Assembly (NCBI GenBank): GCA_009691185.1
Contig: SHVD01000002.1
Coordinates: 1 to 43,953 of the forward strand
DNA from: Candidatus Nanopelagicaceae bacterium
Lineage (GTDB): Bacteria > Actinomycetota > Actinomycetes > Nanopelagicales > Nanopelagicaceae
Length of the DNA stretch: 43,953 bases
Reading direction: 5' to 3'
Shown here: in pieces, positions 1 through 9,441 of the stretch
Layout of the letters: each line of letters starts with the position of its first letter
Numbering within the stretch: position 1 is the stretch's first letter
Notes under the pieces: generated by a model
The model's input: only the letters and a program-made list of their open reading frames with translations
Told to the model about the DNA's origin: nothing
The model's database searches: none
Position numbers and translations under genes: made by a program

Positions 1-1166
1 GGAATTAATTTTCTAGAATCGTGGATATTAAGTAGGGAGCCAGTCCACCAAGATTTATATGCATGTCCCATCAGTAATACTCCAAGTCGATCATCACCAT
101 CAATAATCTCTTCATTCATAATCCGCTGATTTGTTGTTAACTCCCATTGACGCATCTCAAGCTCATGCATCGATGCCACCGCTGCATCGGTGGGGCAGTA
201 GGCGTAGTGAACGGTTGGGCGATAGATCGCCTTATTTGAATCCCAAACAGTTAGATGATCACTGATAGTAAAAGCTTCTCCATGGCGAATTACCATGCCA
301 GTGGTCTCCATGTTTGGCACCCATGATCTAACCCAAGTTTTAGCACCTGGTTGGGCGATACAGATCTGATTTTTTGGTCCATCTAAATGCTGATAAGCAT
401 TAGCAGGCAAGGTTTTTTCATGTGTACCCCAACCCATCTCAGCTGGAGCGATACCCTCTTCATAAAATCCCTCAACTGACCAAGTATTAACAAACTCATT
501 AACTAATTTTGGTTTATTTGAAATTTGGGTATCTCGCTCTGCGACATGAATAACCTTTACGCCAAGTTTTTGTGCAAGGAGTGGAAAGTTTTCATCACTA
601 ACCGCTTGCTCTACCCCAGCAGCAGCTTTGCCATCTTTTAAGGATTTGGTTGCAATATCAACCAATGCCTTTTTTGTAAGGTGTGAAACTAATCCAGGAT
701 TAGCACCATGCTCAACAATTGCAGTTGCACCTTTACCGCCCCAAGTATCAGTTAACTTTCGTAATCTCATATGGCGCCAATAAAGCGTGCGCTCAGTTGG
801 ATTACGAGTTGCCCCTGCTGCGTATGGTTCCCACTCCTCAACTGAGGTATTTAAATAAATAACACCATGATCATGTGCCCAGCCAATAATGGCATTGGCA
901 TCAATATTCCAAGCTAAATCTAAGAGAAAATCCCCAGCTGATAAGTATTTGGATAAAAATTGATCCATATTTTCGCGGGTAAGTTGATCTTGCACATAAA
1001 CTGCGCCTTTACTAATTGCATCAGCCACTCGGCTGCGATTATCACGCATATCTGCAATTGTTATCTGTTTGGCATCTACTAGGTGTTCAATTAATAGTGG
1101 TAGTACACATTGTGATACTGAACCTGCACCTAGGACCAGAACTCGATTTGAAAAGCGTGCCGCCAA
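1..1166 (-). CDS. Homospermidine synthase (saccharopine dehydrogenase-like fold), C-terminus off window
   Basis: Minus-strand reading from TTG at 1166 with GGAGG upstream: (M)AARFSNRVLVLGAGSVSQCVLPLLIEHL...EEWEPYAAGATRN...GANPGLVSHLTKKALVDIA...IHVAERDTQ...NTWSVEGFYEEGIAPAEMGWGTHE...VLLMGHAYKSWWTGSLL; matches remembered homospermidine synthase. Absent from the ORF track because it runs off the window. Confidence 0.85.
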   Translation of the reverse strand, partial: MAARFSNRVLVLGAGSVSQCVLPLLIEHLVDAKQITIADMRDNRSRVADAISKGAVYVQDQLTRENMDQFLSKYLSAGDFLLDLAWNIDANAIIGWAHDHGVIYLNTSVEEWEPYAAGATRNPTERTLYWRHMRLRKLTDTWGGKGATAIVEHGANPGLVSHLTKKALVDIATKSLKDGKAAAGVEQAVSDENFPLLAQKLGVKVIHVAERDTQISNKPKLVNEFVNTWSVEGFYEEGIAPAEMGWGTHEKTLPANAYQHLDGPKNQICIAQPGAKTWVRSWVPNMETTGMVIRHGEAFTISDHLTVWDSNKAIYRPTVHYAYCPTDAAVASMHELEMRQWELTTNQRIMNEEIIDGDDRLGVLLMGHAYKSWWTGSLLNIHDSRKLI

Positions 1167-1210
1167 TTAGGACCTCCACAATTCTTGCTAAAGGATTTAG
1201 CCAGTGAAGA

Positions 1211-2617
1211 TTAACCTATTTTTTCAAATTTTCCCTTTTCCCAAAGTACTGGTCCACCGCCCTTCACCTTCACCTGGTACATCGCCAAATCTGCCCGACG
1301 CAAGGCATCAATCACATCAACAGTTGGATCAATGCTTGCGTAGCCAATACTGACATCAACAACTACGTGCTGAGCGGTGAGTGTGATCGGATAACTTAAG
1401 GTGGCCTTAATCGCTTGGGCAAGCTCAAATGCCTCAAGCTGATCCACTTGGGCAATCACACCAAACTCATCACCACCAAGGCGGGCAATTTGGGCGCCAT
1501 TTGGAATCACTCGGCTAAATCTATTTGCCACCTGCTTTAATAGTTGATCACCAGCATCATGCCCCAGGCTGTCATTAATCCTTTTAAAGCCATCTAAATC
1601 CAGCAAGAATATAAAGCCACTTTTTAATTGCCCTAGCTGAAGTAAGAAGTTGCGACGGTTGGAGAGTCCGGTTAATTCATCGGTTCGTGCCAGAACACGC
1701 TCCATACCAGCTGTGTTTGCCTCACTTAGTGCAAAGCTCATTCTGATGAACGCTAGCGCAATGGTGATAAATGCTGGAATCAATATAAAGCTGGGAAAAT
1801 ATCCTGGCTTCAAAGCAGCAACTCCCAGTAAACAACTGCTGGCAATTAATGCAATAGTTGCACTGTAGGAGGAAATTTTATCGGAAAACTTTGCCTCACT
1901 TGCTGGAAAGCCAAGTGAAAAAGAAAGTAGTAACAATCCAAATATCCAGCCATCATCTGTTATTGATCCAAAAGTGTAGGAGCCATTTAATGAGGACCAA
2001 ATAAAAAATAGATCTGATAAGGCAAATGATAAAAGTCCAGTTGCGATCAAAAGCGAACGGATACCAACTGGTGTAAGTAGTAAGTAAATCAACACCATTG
2101 CAAGCAGGAGTAGATCACCAACTGGATAGAGAATAGAGGTAAAGACCTGCCATGTGGTCCCTTCAAAACTTAACATAGCAGGCTTAAGCAAAAAGGCGGT
2201 GAAAATACTAATCAATCCAACCGTAATAATTATGGTATCTAATAATTCAAGTGCAGTAACAGATCGCTTATAAGTAAAGCTTCGAGTCACCCCTAAAAAA
2301 ACTAGTGGATAAAAAATTGAGTAACAAAGATCAGATATGCCATCTGGTACCTGTGCCTGAAAAAAAGAGTTCCAAGTTGAAAAAAATGAGCCAAGGCTCC
2401 AAATCAATGCTGCTAACCCAATTGATATTGCCGAAATACGGTCGGTGAGTATAGGTGCTTTAAATGCGATTCCAGCGGTGAGTAAACCAACCAGGTTAAA
2501 TAAGAGTAGATCTACCGCCACATTATTCTCAGGTGATATTAATCTAAATGCCAGGTGAATTAAAAGTGCTAGTGATGCTAACCACTTTAAAATCAGATTT
2601 TGAGACAAAGAGTGCAT
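1211..2617 (-). CDS. Membrane GGDEF-domain protein (putative diguanylate cyclase)
   Basis: Multiple N-terminal TM segments, C-terminal DELTGLSNRRNF...DLDGFKRINDSLGHDAGDQLL...ARLGGDEFGV. ORF opens to 2686, but that start overlaps the divergent Rieske start; ATG at 2617 (MHSLSQ) is a plausible alternative. Confidence 0.85.
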   Translation of the reverse strand: MHSLSQNLILKWLASLALLIHLAFRLISPENNVAVDLLLFNLVGLLTAGIAFKAPILTDRISAISIGLAALIWSLGSFFSTWNSFFQAQVPDGISDLCYSIFYPLVFLGVTRSFTYKRSVTALELLDTIIITVGLISIFTAFLLKPAMLSFEGTTWQVFTSILYPVGDLLLLAMVLIYLLLTPVGIRSLLIATGLLSFALSDLFFIWSSLNGSYTFGSITDDGWIFGLLLLSFSLGFPASEAKFSDKISSYSATIALIASSCLLGVAALKPGYFPSFILIPAFITIALAFIRMSFALSEANTAGMERVLARTDELTGLSNRRNFLLQLGQLKSGFIFLLDLDGFKRINDSLGHDAGDQLLKQVANRFSRVIPNGAQIARLGGDEFGVIAQVDQLEAFELAQAIKATLSYPITLTAQHVVVDVSIGYASIDPTVDVIDALRRADLAMYQVKVKGGGPVLWEKGKFEKIG

Positions 2618-2670
2618 AATTAACAGTAAGATATCTTTAAGTTCAGGGTAAGAAATAGGGAGAAATTTAA

Positions 2671-3093
2671 GTGGTCGCACTCTCAAGACGAGGCTTTATT
2701 TGTGGAAGTGCTGCGGTCGCAGCACTAGCAGCGGTTCCTGCGGTTGCAGCAACCGATATAAAAACCTTATCAAATGGGAAAACCGAGCTTAATTTAGCTG
2801 CCAATAAATCCTTAGCAAATGTGGGTGGGATTGTTGAATTATCAATTAAGAAGTATGGAAAAGTAGCGGTTGTACGAACCTCTAAATCAGCTCAAGGTTT
2901 TTCAGTTATTAATTTGTTCTGCCCACATGCTGGTGTAATCGTTAAACAAAACTCTGCTGGTTGGGTTTGCCCTGCTCCACCAGGTCATGGTTCCGAGTTT
3001 GGCTTAAATGGTGCTCTGAAAGTGGGGCCCGCTACCTCACCACTGAGACCAATAAAATTCACGACAACAAGTAAGGCTGTAACAATCGCCTAA
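2671..3093 (+). CDS. Tat-exported Rieske-like [2Fe-2S] protein, variant cluster motif
   Basis: GTG start with AGGGAG upstream; twin-arginine signal LSRRGFICGSAAVAALAAVPAVAA; CPHAG...VCPAPPGHGSEF Rieske-like boxes. Confidence 0.75.
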   Translation: MVALSRRGFICGSAAVAALAAVPAVAATDIKTLSNGKTELNLAANKSLANVGGIVELSIKKYGKVAVVRTSKSAQGFSVINLFCPHAGVIVKQNSAGWVCPAPPGHGSEFGLNGALKVGPATSPLRPIKFTTTSKAVTIA

Positions 3094-3108
3094 GCGATCA
3101 TTACAGCC
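3075..3108. terminator. Hairpin between convergent genes, putative bidirectional terminator
   Basis: GGCTGTAACAATCGC-CTAA-GCGATCATTACAGCC, 13/15 positions paired, T-run at 3120-3125. Confidence 0.5.
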
Positions 3109-3123
3109 CTAATTAATTACTTT

Positions 3124-3885
3124 TTAGTATTTAGGATTGCACTTATCTTTAATAGTTGACTTAATCAAAAGCATTAATGAATAAGTGTTTTTAAATTCCT
3201 CTAACGCTGGATCAATAGAGTCAACTACAGATTGAATTGATGCTTTATTTGATTCAAGAGCTGAGATTTTAGTAGCCAATGAGCTAGATAGTTCATTGTA
3301 CTTAACCTTAGTTGCAGCATTTGTCGTTTTAACCGCCGCTGCAGTAAGTGCAGCAATTTGTGCATTAGCAGTTGTTAAAACTTTAGCAGGTGCTGGCATC
3401 TGGCCAATTTTTGCACTTGCATTTGTTGGCTGACTTACCACCCAAAACTTTGTCGCTCCTATATTCGCAGATGTCGGAGCCTTATTTACACCATTTTTAG
3501 TGGCTGCGTAATAAGTATTGCCATAGTAAACAACATCTGATTTTTTGTAAGTAATTAATGCATTCCAAATAATCAAATCACGGAGTGAAGCACCGACTGG
3601 TTCAATTTGTATGAGTCGGTTTGACTCAGCTGCACGGAGTGCATCTACTGCCTCCTTATTTCCAACTGCATAATCAGTATTAAGTTCGATACAGCCATCC
3701 CAAACCCAGGTCAATTTTGTGGTGCTATAAAATGGATTTTTGGCGCAAACATAATCATTTTTACCAATTTTAGTTGTGGCACCTGCGGTCGGGCATGATC
3801 CCCCAGAGGTGGCAGCTTGTACTGGAGTTGTTACTCCAAAAATTAGAAATGTGGTAAGTGCTACTGCTGAGATTTTCTTTATCAC
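3124..3885 (-). CDS. Secreted protein with carbohydrate-binding (ChtBD3/CBM5_12-like) segment
   Basis: Signal peptide MIKKISAVALTTFLIFGVTTPVQA; internal IIWNALITYKKSDVVYYGNTYYAATKNGVNKAPTSANIGATKFWVV resembles type-3 chitin-binding modules. GTG start with AAGGAG upstream. Confidence 0.6.
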   Translation of the reverse strand: MIKKISAVALTTFLIFGVTTPVQAATSGGSCPTAGATTKIGKNDYVCAKNPFYSTTKLTWVWDGCIELNTDYAVGNKEAVDALRAAESNRLIQIEPVGASLRDLIIWNALITYKKSDVVYYGNTYYAATKNGVNKAPTSANIGATKFWVVSQPTNASAKIGQMPAPAKVLTTANAQIAALTAAAVKTTNAATKVKYNELSSSLATKISALESNKASIQSVVDSIDPALEEFKNTYSLMLLIKSTIKDKCNPKY

Positions 3886-3991
3886 GAAATTTTCACTCCT
3901 TCGTTGGGTATGGCGATGATTCTACTTCAGTAGGTGGTGCTGCTTGGGTAATTACCGAGAACAAAGCGGTGAATTTGATGTGAAAAATTAC

Positions 3992-4765
3992 TTATTTCAC
4001 CCGTTGTTTACGTCGCACACTCATACCAGCCTTGCGCACAATTGGCCGGGGAGCGATTCTGGCAATTGTGCTTAATAACATGTACTGCCAGCCAGGGATA
4101 CAAATTACTTTCCCAGCCTTTGCATACCGCCATGATTTACCCACCACCTGATCTGTGGTGTTCCACATGTAATTAGGTAAGCCACTCATATTCATTTTTC
4201 CTCTAGCGTGAAACTCAGTCCTGGTGAACCCAGGGCAAAGTGCAGAGACTTTTATATTTGTGCCCTTAAGCTCTGTCTTTAGGTATTCAGAAAAAACCGT
4301 TAAATATGATTTTGCTGCGCTATATGTGCCACCTGCAATAAAACTTGCCACACTGCTGACATTCACGATAATGCCAGAGTTTCGCTTAATCATCCCTGGT
4401 AGAACTGCGTGAGATAGGCGCATCGGCGCAGTAACTAATACATCTAGTAACTCTTGTTCCGCTTTTATATTACTGCCAATAAAACTTTCTTTGATACCAA
4501 AGCCAGCATTATTAATTAATACCTCAACTGGCCGAGAGGTGCTTGCTAATACCTTCTCAACCTTAAGCAGCTGTGCAGATTTACTTAAATCAGCTTTTAA
4601 GCAGGTCGCCTTCACGCCATACTCTGTACTTAACTGTGCTGCAACTTTTTTTAATCTTGGTAGATTTCTAGCAACAAGGATTAAATCAAAACCCTCTTTT
4701 GCCAATAATTGTGCATAAGCATTACCTATTCCTGCTGTAGCACCAGTTACTAGGGCTGTGGCCAC
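3992..4765 (-). CDS. Short-chain dehydrogenase/reductase (SDR)
   Basis: TGATAGIG cofactor motif, NNAG, YSAAKSY catalytic motif; GTG start overlaps the upstream stop by 1 nt (TAGTG). Confidence 0.9.
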   Translation of the reverse strand: MATALVTGATAGIGNAYAQLLAKEGFDLILVARNLPRLKKVAAQLSTEYGVKATCLKADLSKSAQLLKVEKVLASTSRPVEVLINNAGFGIKESFIGSNIKAEQELLDVLVTAPMRLSHAVLPGMIKRNSGIIVNVSSVASFIAGGTYSAAKSYLTVFSEYLKTELKGTNIKVSALCPGFTRTEFHARGKMNMSGLPNYMWNTTDQVVGKSWRYAKAGKVICIPGWQYMLLSTIARIAPRPIVRKAGMSVRRKQRVK

Positions 4766-5991
4766 TATTTAACAATACCTGCAGTATCTTCATCGCGAAT
4801 ATGCCAAGAGGTTCCATACTCTTCAAGTAAATCTAAAAATGGTTTTGACTCAAACCATTCTGGACCGTTAACACCACGTGGTTTCCAAATACCTTTATGT
4901 ACCAATTCAAGTGCAATGACTGGATTAATTGCAGTTTGCCAAACAACTGCTTGATCACCAAACTCTTTCATCGACCAAGCATTATCAACTATGTTGTAGA
5001 TGTAGCACGCCTTTGGATTTCCTTCTTTATCTAAACCTTTAACTAGCGCACCAGCACAAGTCTTACCACGCATACGCTCACCAAGAGTTCCAGGATCTGG
5101 CAGTGATGCGGTTAGTAGATCTCTTGGAGATACTGCAACTCCTTGCACATCAACAGTTTCCTTACGATCCATTCCCAACATATTGATAGTTTTTAATATG
5201 GTAATGAACTCAGCACCTAGGCCATACTTAAAGTTAACCTTTTTAGCATCAATTTTCTGTGGAATAAGAATTACCTCTTCGTGCTCAACATTTACACACT
5301 CAACTGGCCCGATACCCTCTGGGAAATCAAAAATCTCAAGCTCTGAAAATGGAGTAGTGGTGTACCAACCTCGACCGTCCTCCCAAACAATTGGTGGATT
5401 TAAACACTCTTCAATGGTGGTCCAGATAGAAAAAGATGGAGCAAAGTCATAGCCAGCAACTTTTAGATTTGAACCATCCAAAATTGTGCAGGAATCAATT
5501 CGGCTAAATAAATGTTCACTTGCATATTTTGCAAAAATATCACTCATCCCTGGCTCAACACCCATTCCGATTAGGGCATAGATTTTTCGCGCATCCCAAT
5601 TAAAGTCACGGGCAAATTGTTCATCGCCTAACTTCACACCAGTTTCGGTATATGGATAGTGCGGGTGCTTGCGAGAAAGTGACATCGCCATATCTATGTA
5701 GTTGGTATTTTCAATCTCACAAGCTAAAAAGATTGGCATAACAAATCTAGGATCAACTGCGTTGATCACTACATCAGGATCAGCTTTGCGGATTAACTCC
5801 CGCACATCCTCAAGCTCTGCAGCGTTGACCATAGCTGCTGAAAATCTTGGGTCTTTTAATCGGGCAACCGCCTCTTCGGCACGAGATAGGGTGCGGTCAG
5901 CAATCACCATCGATTCAATAAATGAACGACGTGATGCGATATTAGCGATCGCTCTTCCAACTCCACCGGCGCCTATAACGAGGGCCTTCAT
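4765..5991 (-). CDS. Saccharopine dehydrogenase family protein
   Basis: MKALVIGAGGVGRAIANIAS... N-terminal Rossmann, PDVVINAVDPRFVMPIFLACEIENTNYIDMA...GMGVEPGMSDIFAKYA. Start taken at MKAL rather than the track start at 6006. Confidence 0.85.
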   Translation of the reverse strand: MKALVIGAGGVGRAIANIASRRSFIESMVIADRTLSRAEEAVARLKDPRFSAAMVNAAELEDVRELIRKADPDVVINAVDPRFVMPIFLACEIENTNYIDMAMSLSRKHPHYPYTETGVKLGDEQFARDFNWDARKIYALIGMGVEPGMSDIFAKYASEHLFSRIDSCTILDGSNLKVAGYDFAPSFSIWTTIEECLNPPIVWEDGRGWYTTTPFSELEIFDFPEGIGPVECVNVEHEEVILIPQKIDAKKVNFKYGLGAEFITILKTINMLGMDRKETVDVQGVAVSPRDLLTASLPDPGTLGERMRGKTCAGALVKGLDKEGNPKACYIYNIVDNAWSMKEFGDQAVVWQTAINPVIALELVHKGIWKPRGVNGPEWFESKPFLDLLEEYGTSWHIRDEDTAGIVK

Positions 5992-6135
5992 GATGCACAA
6001 CTCCAAACGAATTATTGTTAGTCTATCGCAGCGTTATTTTAAAGACAAATTACGCATGTTTATTGGATACCTATCTATAATTAATAGATTAAATTACAAT
6101 TAACAGTGAAATAAATTTTAAGAAAATTAAATATT

Positions 6136-6208
6136 GTCCCCGTAGCTCAGTGGATAGAGCAACCGCCTCCTAAGCGGTAGGTCGCAGGTTCAACTCCCGC
6201 CGGGGACG
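6136..6208 (+). tRNA. tRNA-Arg (anticodon CCT)
   Basis: GTCCCCG/CGGGGAC acceptor, anticodon stem ACCGC/GCGGT with loop CTCCTAA, T-arm GCAGG-TTCAACT-CCCGC. Confidence 0.95.
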
Positions 6209-6219
6209 CAATTAATATA

Positions 6220-8325
6220 TTAATGATCTAAAGTAAAACGTTTCATCGCTTTTGGTGCCCACCAGTTACGTTCACCAAATAATCTCATTAATGCCGGAAC
6301 TAATAATGCTCTAATCAATGTAGCGTCTAGCAAAATTGCAAAGGCAACTCCAAAGCCAAGCATTTTTATTGAAGTAACACCACTTAGCATGAAGGATGCA
6401 AAAACAATTGCTAATAAACCAGCTGCTGCAGTAATGATTCGAGCCGAGCGTTGTAGGCCAGTGGCTACTGATTCAATATTTGATCTGCCGGCATCATGCT
6501 CCTCTTTGATTCGAGAGAGTAGGAAGAGCTCATAATCCATCGACAACCCAAAAGCTACAACTGCCACCAAAATAATTGAGCCAGTATCTACTGCGCCAGT
6601 TACAGTGAAATCACCTACCAACCACTTCAAATGCCCGCCAACGAATATCCAAGTAATTAATCCCAAAGTTGCTGCGAGTGAGAGGATATTTAGAATTACC
6701 GCCTTTATTGGCAAAATTATTGAACCTGTAAAAACAAACAAAAGAATTAGCACCCCAATGGCAATCCAGGTAAGTGCCCACGGCATGGTCTTGGCAATCC
6801 CAATTTGTGTGTCAGCGTAATCAGCTGCCACACCACCAATTAATGTGCCATCTGGCGCAGAAATCTGGCGCAGCTCTTTTATCAAAACCTCCGCTTGCGG
6901 AGTTCTAGGGGCCATCGAATGAATCGCAGTGATTCGAAGATCATCTCCATAAACTTGTATTTGTCCCACTCGAACTACACCTGGCACTTTAGCTATGGCA
7001 GATTTGTAAGCTTCAACTTTATCGCCAAGTGCTACACCCTTTGGAATTACAATTTCAATTGGATTTCCTTCTTGACCAGGAAAACGTTCGGTAATAATGC
7101 GCGCCGCATTGGCAGCAAGATTGCTAGCTGGTAGGACTCGAGAATCTACCTGTGAAAAAACAATATCTTTTATTGGTGCTGCCAAAACGGTCAGAATAAT
7201 TAATGAAAGCACAACCACTGAAACTGGCTTTCTCATTACAAATCTTGCCGTTTGGGCCCATCTCCCATTCTCTTTAGGAGTAATCGCACCTTTACGGACA
7301 ATCGCCTTATCAATTTTCTTTCCTAGTATTGCAAGCAGTGCTGGAAGTGCAATTAAGGCACCCACAACAGCCATGCTGACAACAGTTACGCCAGCGTAGC
7401 CAAATGATTTCAAAAACATTAGTGGAAATAGCATCAAAGAGGCAAGAGTTATTACGATGGTGAGTCCAGAATAGAAAACAGTCTTTCCAGCTGTACTTAC
7501 GGTGCGTTTAATGGATTCATCTACAGATTTTCCTGAGTGCAACTCTTCGCGAAACCTATTAACAATTAGCAGTGCGTAATCAATACCAAGACCTAGTCCT
7601 AAGCCAGTAATTAGATTTAAAGCAAAGACGCTGACACCTGTGAAAAGCGTTAATAAATAAACCACCAGTAAAGATCCCAATATTGCCGATACGCCAACTA
7701 GTAGTGGCATGGCGCTGGCAACTAGCCCGCCAAATACAAAAACTAGCAGTATGAAGGTCAATGGAATTGAGATCGCCTCAGAAATTTTTAGGTCATCGGC
7801 AATTTTGGTATTTATTGCATGGGCAAATATGCCGGTGCCACTGCCATAAACTGTAAGGTTTTCAAATTTGCCATCGTATTTACTTTGAATCAACTTACCT
7901 AAAGATTGAATATCATTCCATTCAACGGTGCTGCTGTATATAAAAAGAAATGCAGATTTACCATCAACACTTTTCAATGAAGGTGCACCACCTGAACTCC
8001 AATAAGAGAGCGTGGAGTCAACTCCCACTTCATTCTTTATCTGCGCTTCAAGTTTTGTTGCAGTGGCAACTACGCTGGGTGAAGTAATTACTTCACTGGC
8101 TTCAACTACCAGGACAACAGCAGGTTCCTTAACTTTAAATACATCAGTTACATACTCAAAAGCTTTAGCTGAATCACTATTTAAGTCGGAGTAACCACCA
8201 CTCTCTAATTTTCCAAAAGCAGATGAGCCAATCGCTCCGGCAGAAAGAATTGAAACAATAAAAAGTGAAAAGATGAGTTTTTTACGTTTTACGATTAGTT
8301 CGCCTAATTTTTCAAACATTTTCAC
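6220..8325 (-). CDS. MMPL/RND-family transporter
   Basis: 701 aa; two TM repeats with GLGLGIDYALLIVNRFREEL and AFGLSMDYELFLLSRIKEEHDAG signatures. Confidence 0.93.
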   Translation of the reverse strand: MKMFEKLGELIVKRKKLIFSLFIVSILSAGAIGSSAFGKLESGGYSDLNSDSAKAFEYVTDVFKVKEPAVVLVVEASEVITSPSVVATATKLEAQIKNEVGVDSTLSYWSSGGAPSLKSVDGKSAFLFIYSSTVEWNDIQSLGKLIQSKYDGKFENLTVYGSGTGIFAHAINTKIADDLKISEAISIPLTFILLVFVFGGLVASAMPLLVGVSAILGSLLVVYLLTLFTGVSVFALNLITGLGLGLGIDYALLIVNRFREELHSGKSVDESIKRTVSTAGKTVFYSGLTIVITLASLMLFPLMFLKSFGYAGVTVVSMAVVGALIALPALLAILGKKIDKAIVRKGAITPKENGRWAQTARFVMRKPVSVVVLSLIILTVLAAPIKDIVFSQVDSRVLPASNLAANAARIITERFPGQEGNPIEIVIPKGVALGDKVEAYKSAIAKVPGVVRVGQIQVYGDDLRITAIHSMAPRTPQAEVLIKELRQISAPDGTLIGGVAADYADTQIGIAKTMPWALTWIAIGVLILLFVFTGSIILPIKAVILNILSLAATLGLITWIFVGGHLKWLVGDFTVTGAVDTGSIILVAVVAFGLSMDYELFLLSRIKEEHDAGRSNIESVATGLQRSARIITAAAGLLAIVFASFMLSGVTSIKMLGFGVAFAILLDATLIRALLVPALMRLFGERNWWAPKAMKRFTLDH

Positions 8326-8359
8326 TGATTCCCTAAGTTTCCGATAGACTTATACTCTA

Positions 8360-8518
8360 ATGAGTGAAGATAAAAATATGAAAAAATCCGTACCTGATAA
8401 TTCTGGTGAGGTTGATCACACATTACTGCAAAAAGTTTCAAATGATGAAATTGATTTAGAGATTGATTTACAGCGAGATGATGAAATAGCCGCAGATAAA
8501 CCCCCACACCACCTTTAA
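8360..8518 (+). CDS. Small acidic protein (52 aa), hypothetical
   Basis: MSEDKNMKKSVPDNSGEVDHTLLQKVSNDEIDLEIDLQRDDEIAADKPPHHL; fills the gap between MMPL and fmdB. Below the length cutoff of the track. Confidence 0.35.
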   Translation: MSEDKNMKKSVPDNSGEVDHTLLQKVSNDEIDLEIDLQRDDEIAADKPPHHL

Positions 8519-8521
8519 GAA

Positions 8522-8794
8522 TTACTTTTTACTTTTTACCGCTGGCTTACTCTCTGTTTTTGTAACTGGTTTACTTTCAGTTTTTACCGCAAGTGTTTCA
8601 CTCTTAGCTGGTGGTGTACTTCTTGAATCTGTTTTGTAAAAGCCACTTCCCTTAAATACAACGCCAACATTGTTATAAACCTTTCGCACCTGACCATCAC
8701 ATTTAGGGCAAACCTCAATTACTGGATCTGTGAAAGATTGCACAGCCTCAAAAGCGTGCTCACACTCACTACACAGGTATTCATAGGTTGGCAT
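8522..8794 (-). CDS. FmdB-type zinc ribbon protein
   Basis: MPTYEYLCSECEHAFEAVQSFTDPVIEVCPKCDGQVRKVYNNVGVVFKGSGFYKTD; start taken at MPTYEY. Confidence 0.92.
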   Translation of the reverse strand: MPTYEYLCSECEHAFEAVQSFTDPVIEVCPKCDGQVRKVYNNVGVVFKGSGFYKTDSRSTPPAKSETLAVKTESKPVTKTESKPAVKSKK

Positions 8795-8853
8795 AGGAGA
8801 TAATCTTAAGCAGGTGGGAAGATAAGGGCTAACTAGATAGGAAAGGTGAGGCA

Positions 8854-9426
8854 ATGAAGCGGTTAATTGCTGTTTTCCTAACACTCACCTGCTTCGTAAT
8901 TACACCATCTACCGCTTATGCAACATCAATTGTTAGTACCTCACCTACCGCAGGTTCAATTCTTAGCATTTCACCAACCGCTGTCACAATTAAAGCTAAT
9001 GCAGATTTATTAGATGGTGCTAATGAAATTACAGTTACCGATGCAAAAGGTGTTCGAGTAGATGATGGTTCCATTCAAATCCAGGGGGCAGTCTTAATGG
9101 TGGGTATAAAACCGCTAACCGACTCTGGGCTCTACACAGTCGCCTACACACTTATGGCAATTGATCAGCCACCAATCGTGGGCACATTTACATTTTTGTA
9201 TAACTCACCAGCAGAGATGATATTGCCGACCCCAACTCCAACTGACACTCAGGTGGTGACTCCAACAGCCAACCGAACTACAGATATATTTGTAATCTCA
9301 TTAATGATTTTCGCTTTTGTTGTGTTGGTGTTTTTATCAAGATATGCCAAAAAGACCTTCAACTCTCCAAGTGGCTCTCGTAAAAGAGTAAAGAGTGCAA
9401 GTGCAAGTAAGAAATTTATTAAGTAA
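8854..9426 (+). CDS. CopC-domain protein, signal peptide and C-terminal TM anchor
   Basis: TSIVSTSPTAGSILSISPTAVTIKAN...LTDSGLYTVAYTLMAIDQPPIVGTFTF, then TM and basic tail; precedes a CopD-CtaG gene. Confidence 0.75.
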   Translation: MKRLIAVFLTLTCFVITPSTAYATSIVSTSPTAGSILSISPTAVTIKANADLLDGANEITVTDAKGVRVDDGSIQIQGAVLMVGIKPLTDSGLYTVAYTLMAIDQPPIVGTFTFLYNSPAEMILPTPTPTDTQVVTPTANRTTDIFVISLMIFAFVVLVFLSRYAKKTFNSPSGSRKRVKSASASKKFIK

Positions 9427-9441
9427 GTAGTGGGGTAAAAA

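Noticed and set aside
1016-1207. Plus-strand 63-aa ORF
   Set aside because: Antisense to the homospermidine synthase N-terminus; no coding character.
8345-8362. TAGACT/TATACT before the 8360 ORF as another leaderless start
   Set aside because: Spacing to ATG is 9 or 3 nt, outside the 6-7 nt pattern of the other sites.
8322-8507. Minus-strand 61-aa ORF upstream of MMPL
   Set aside because: Low coding character; the opposite-strand 52-aa acidic ORF is more protein-like, though itself uncertain.
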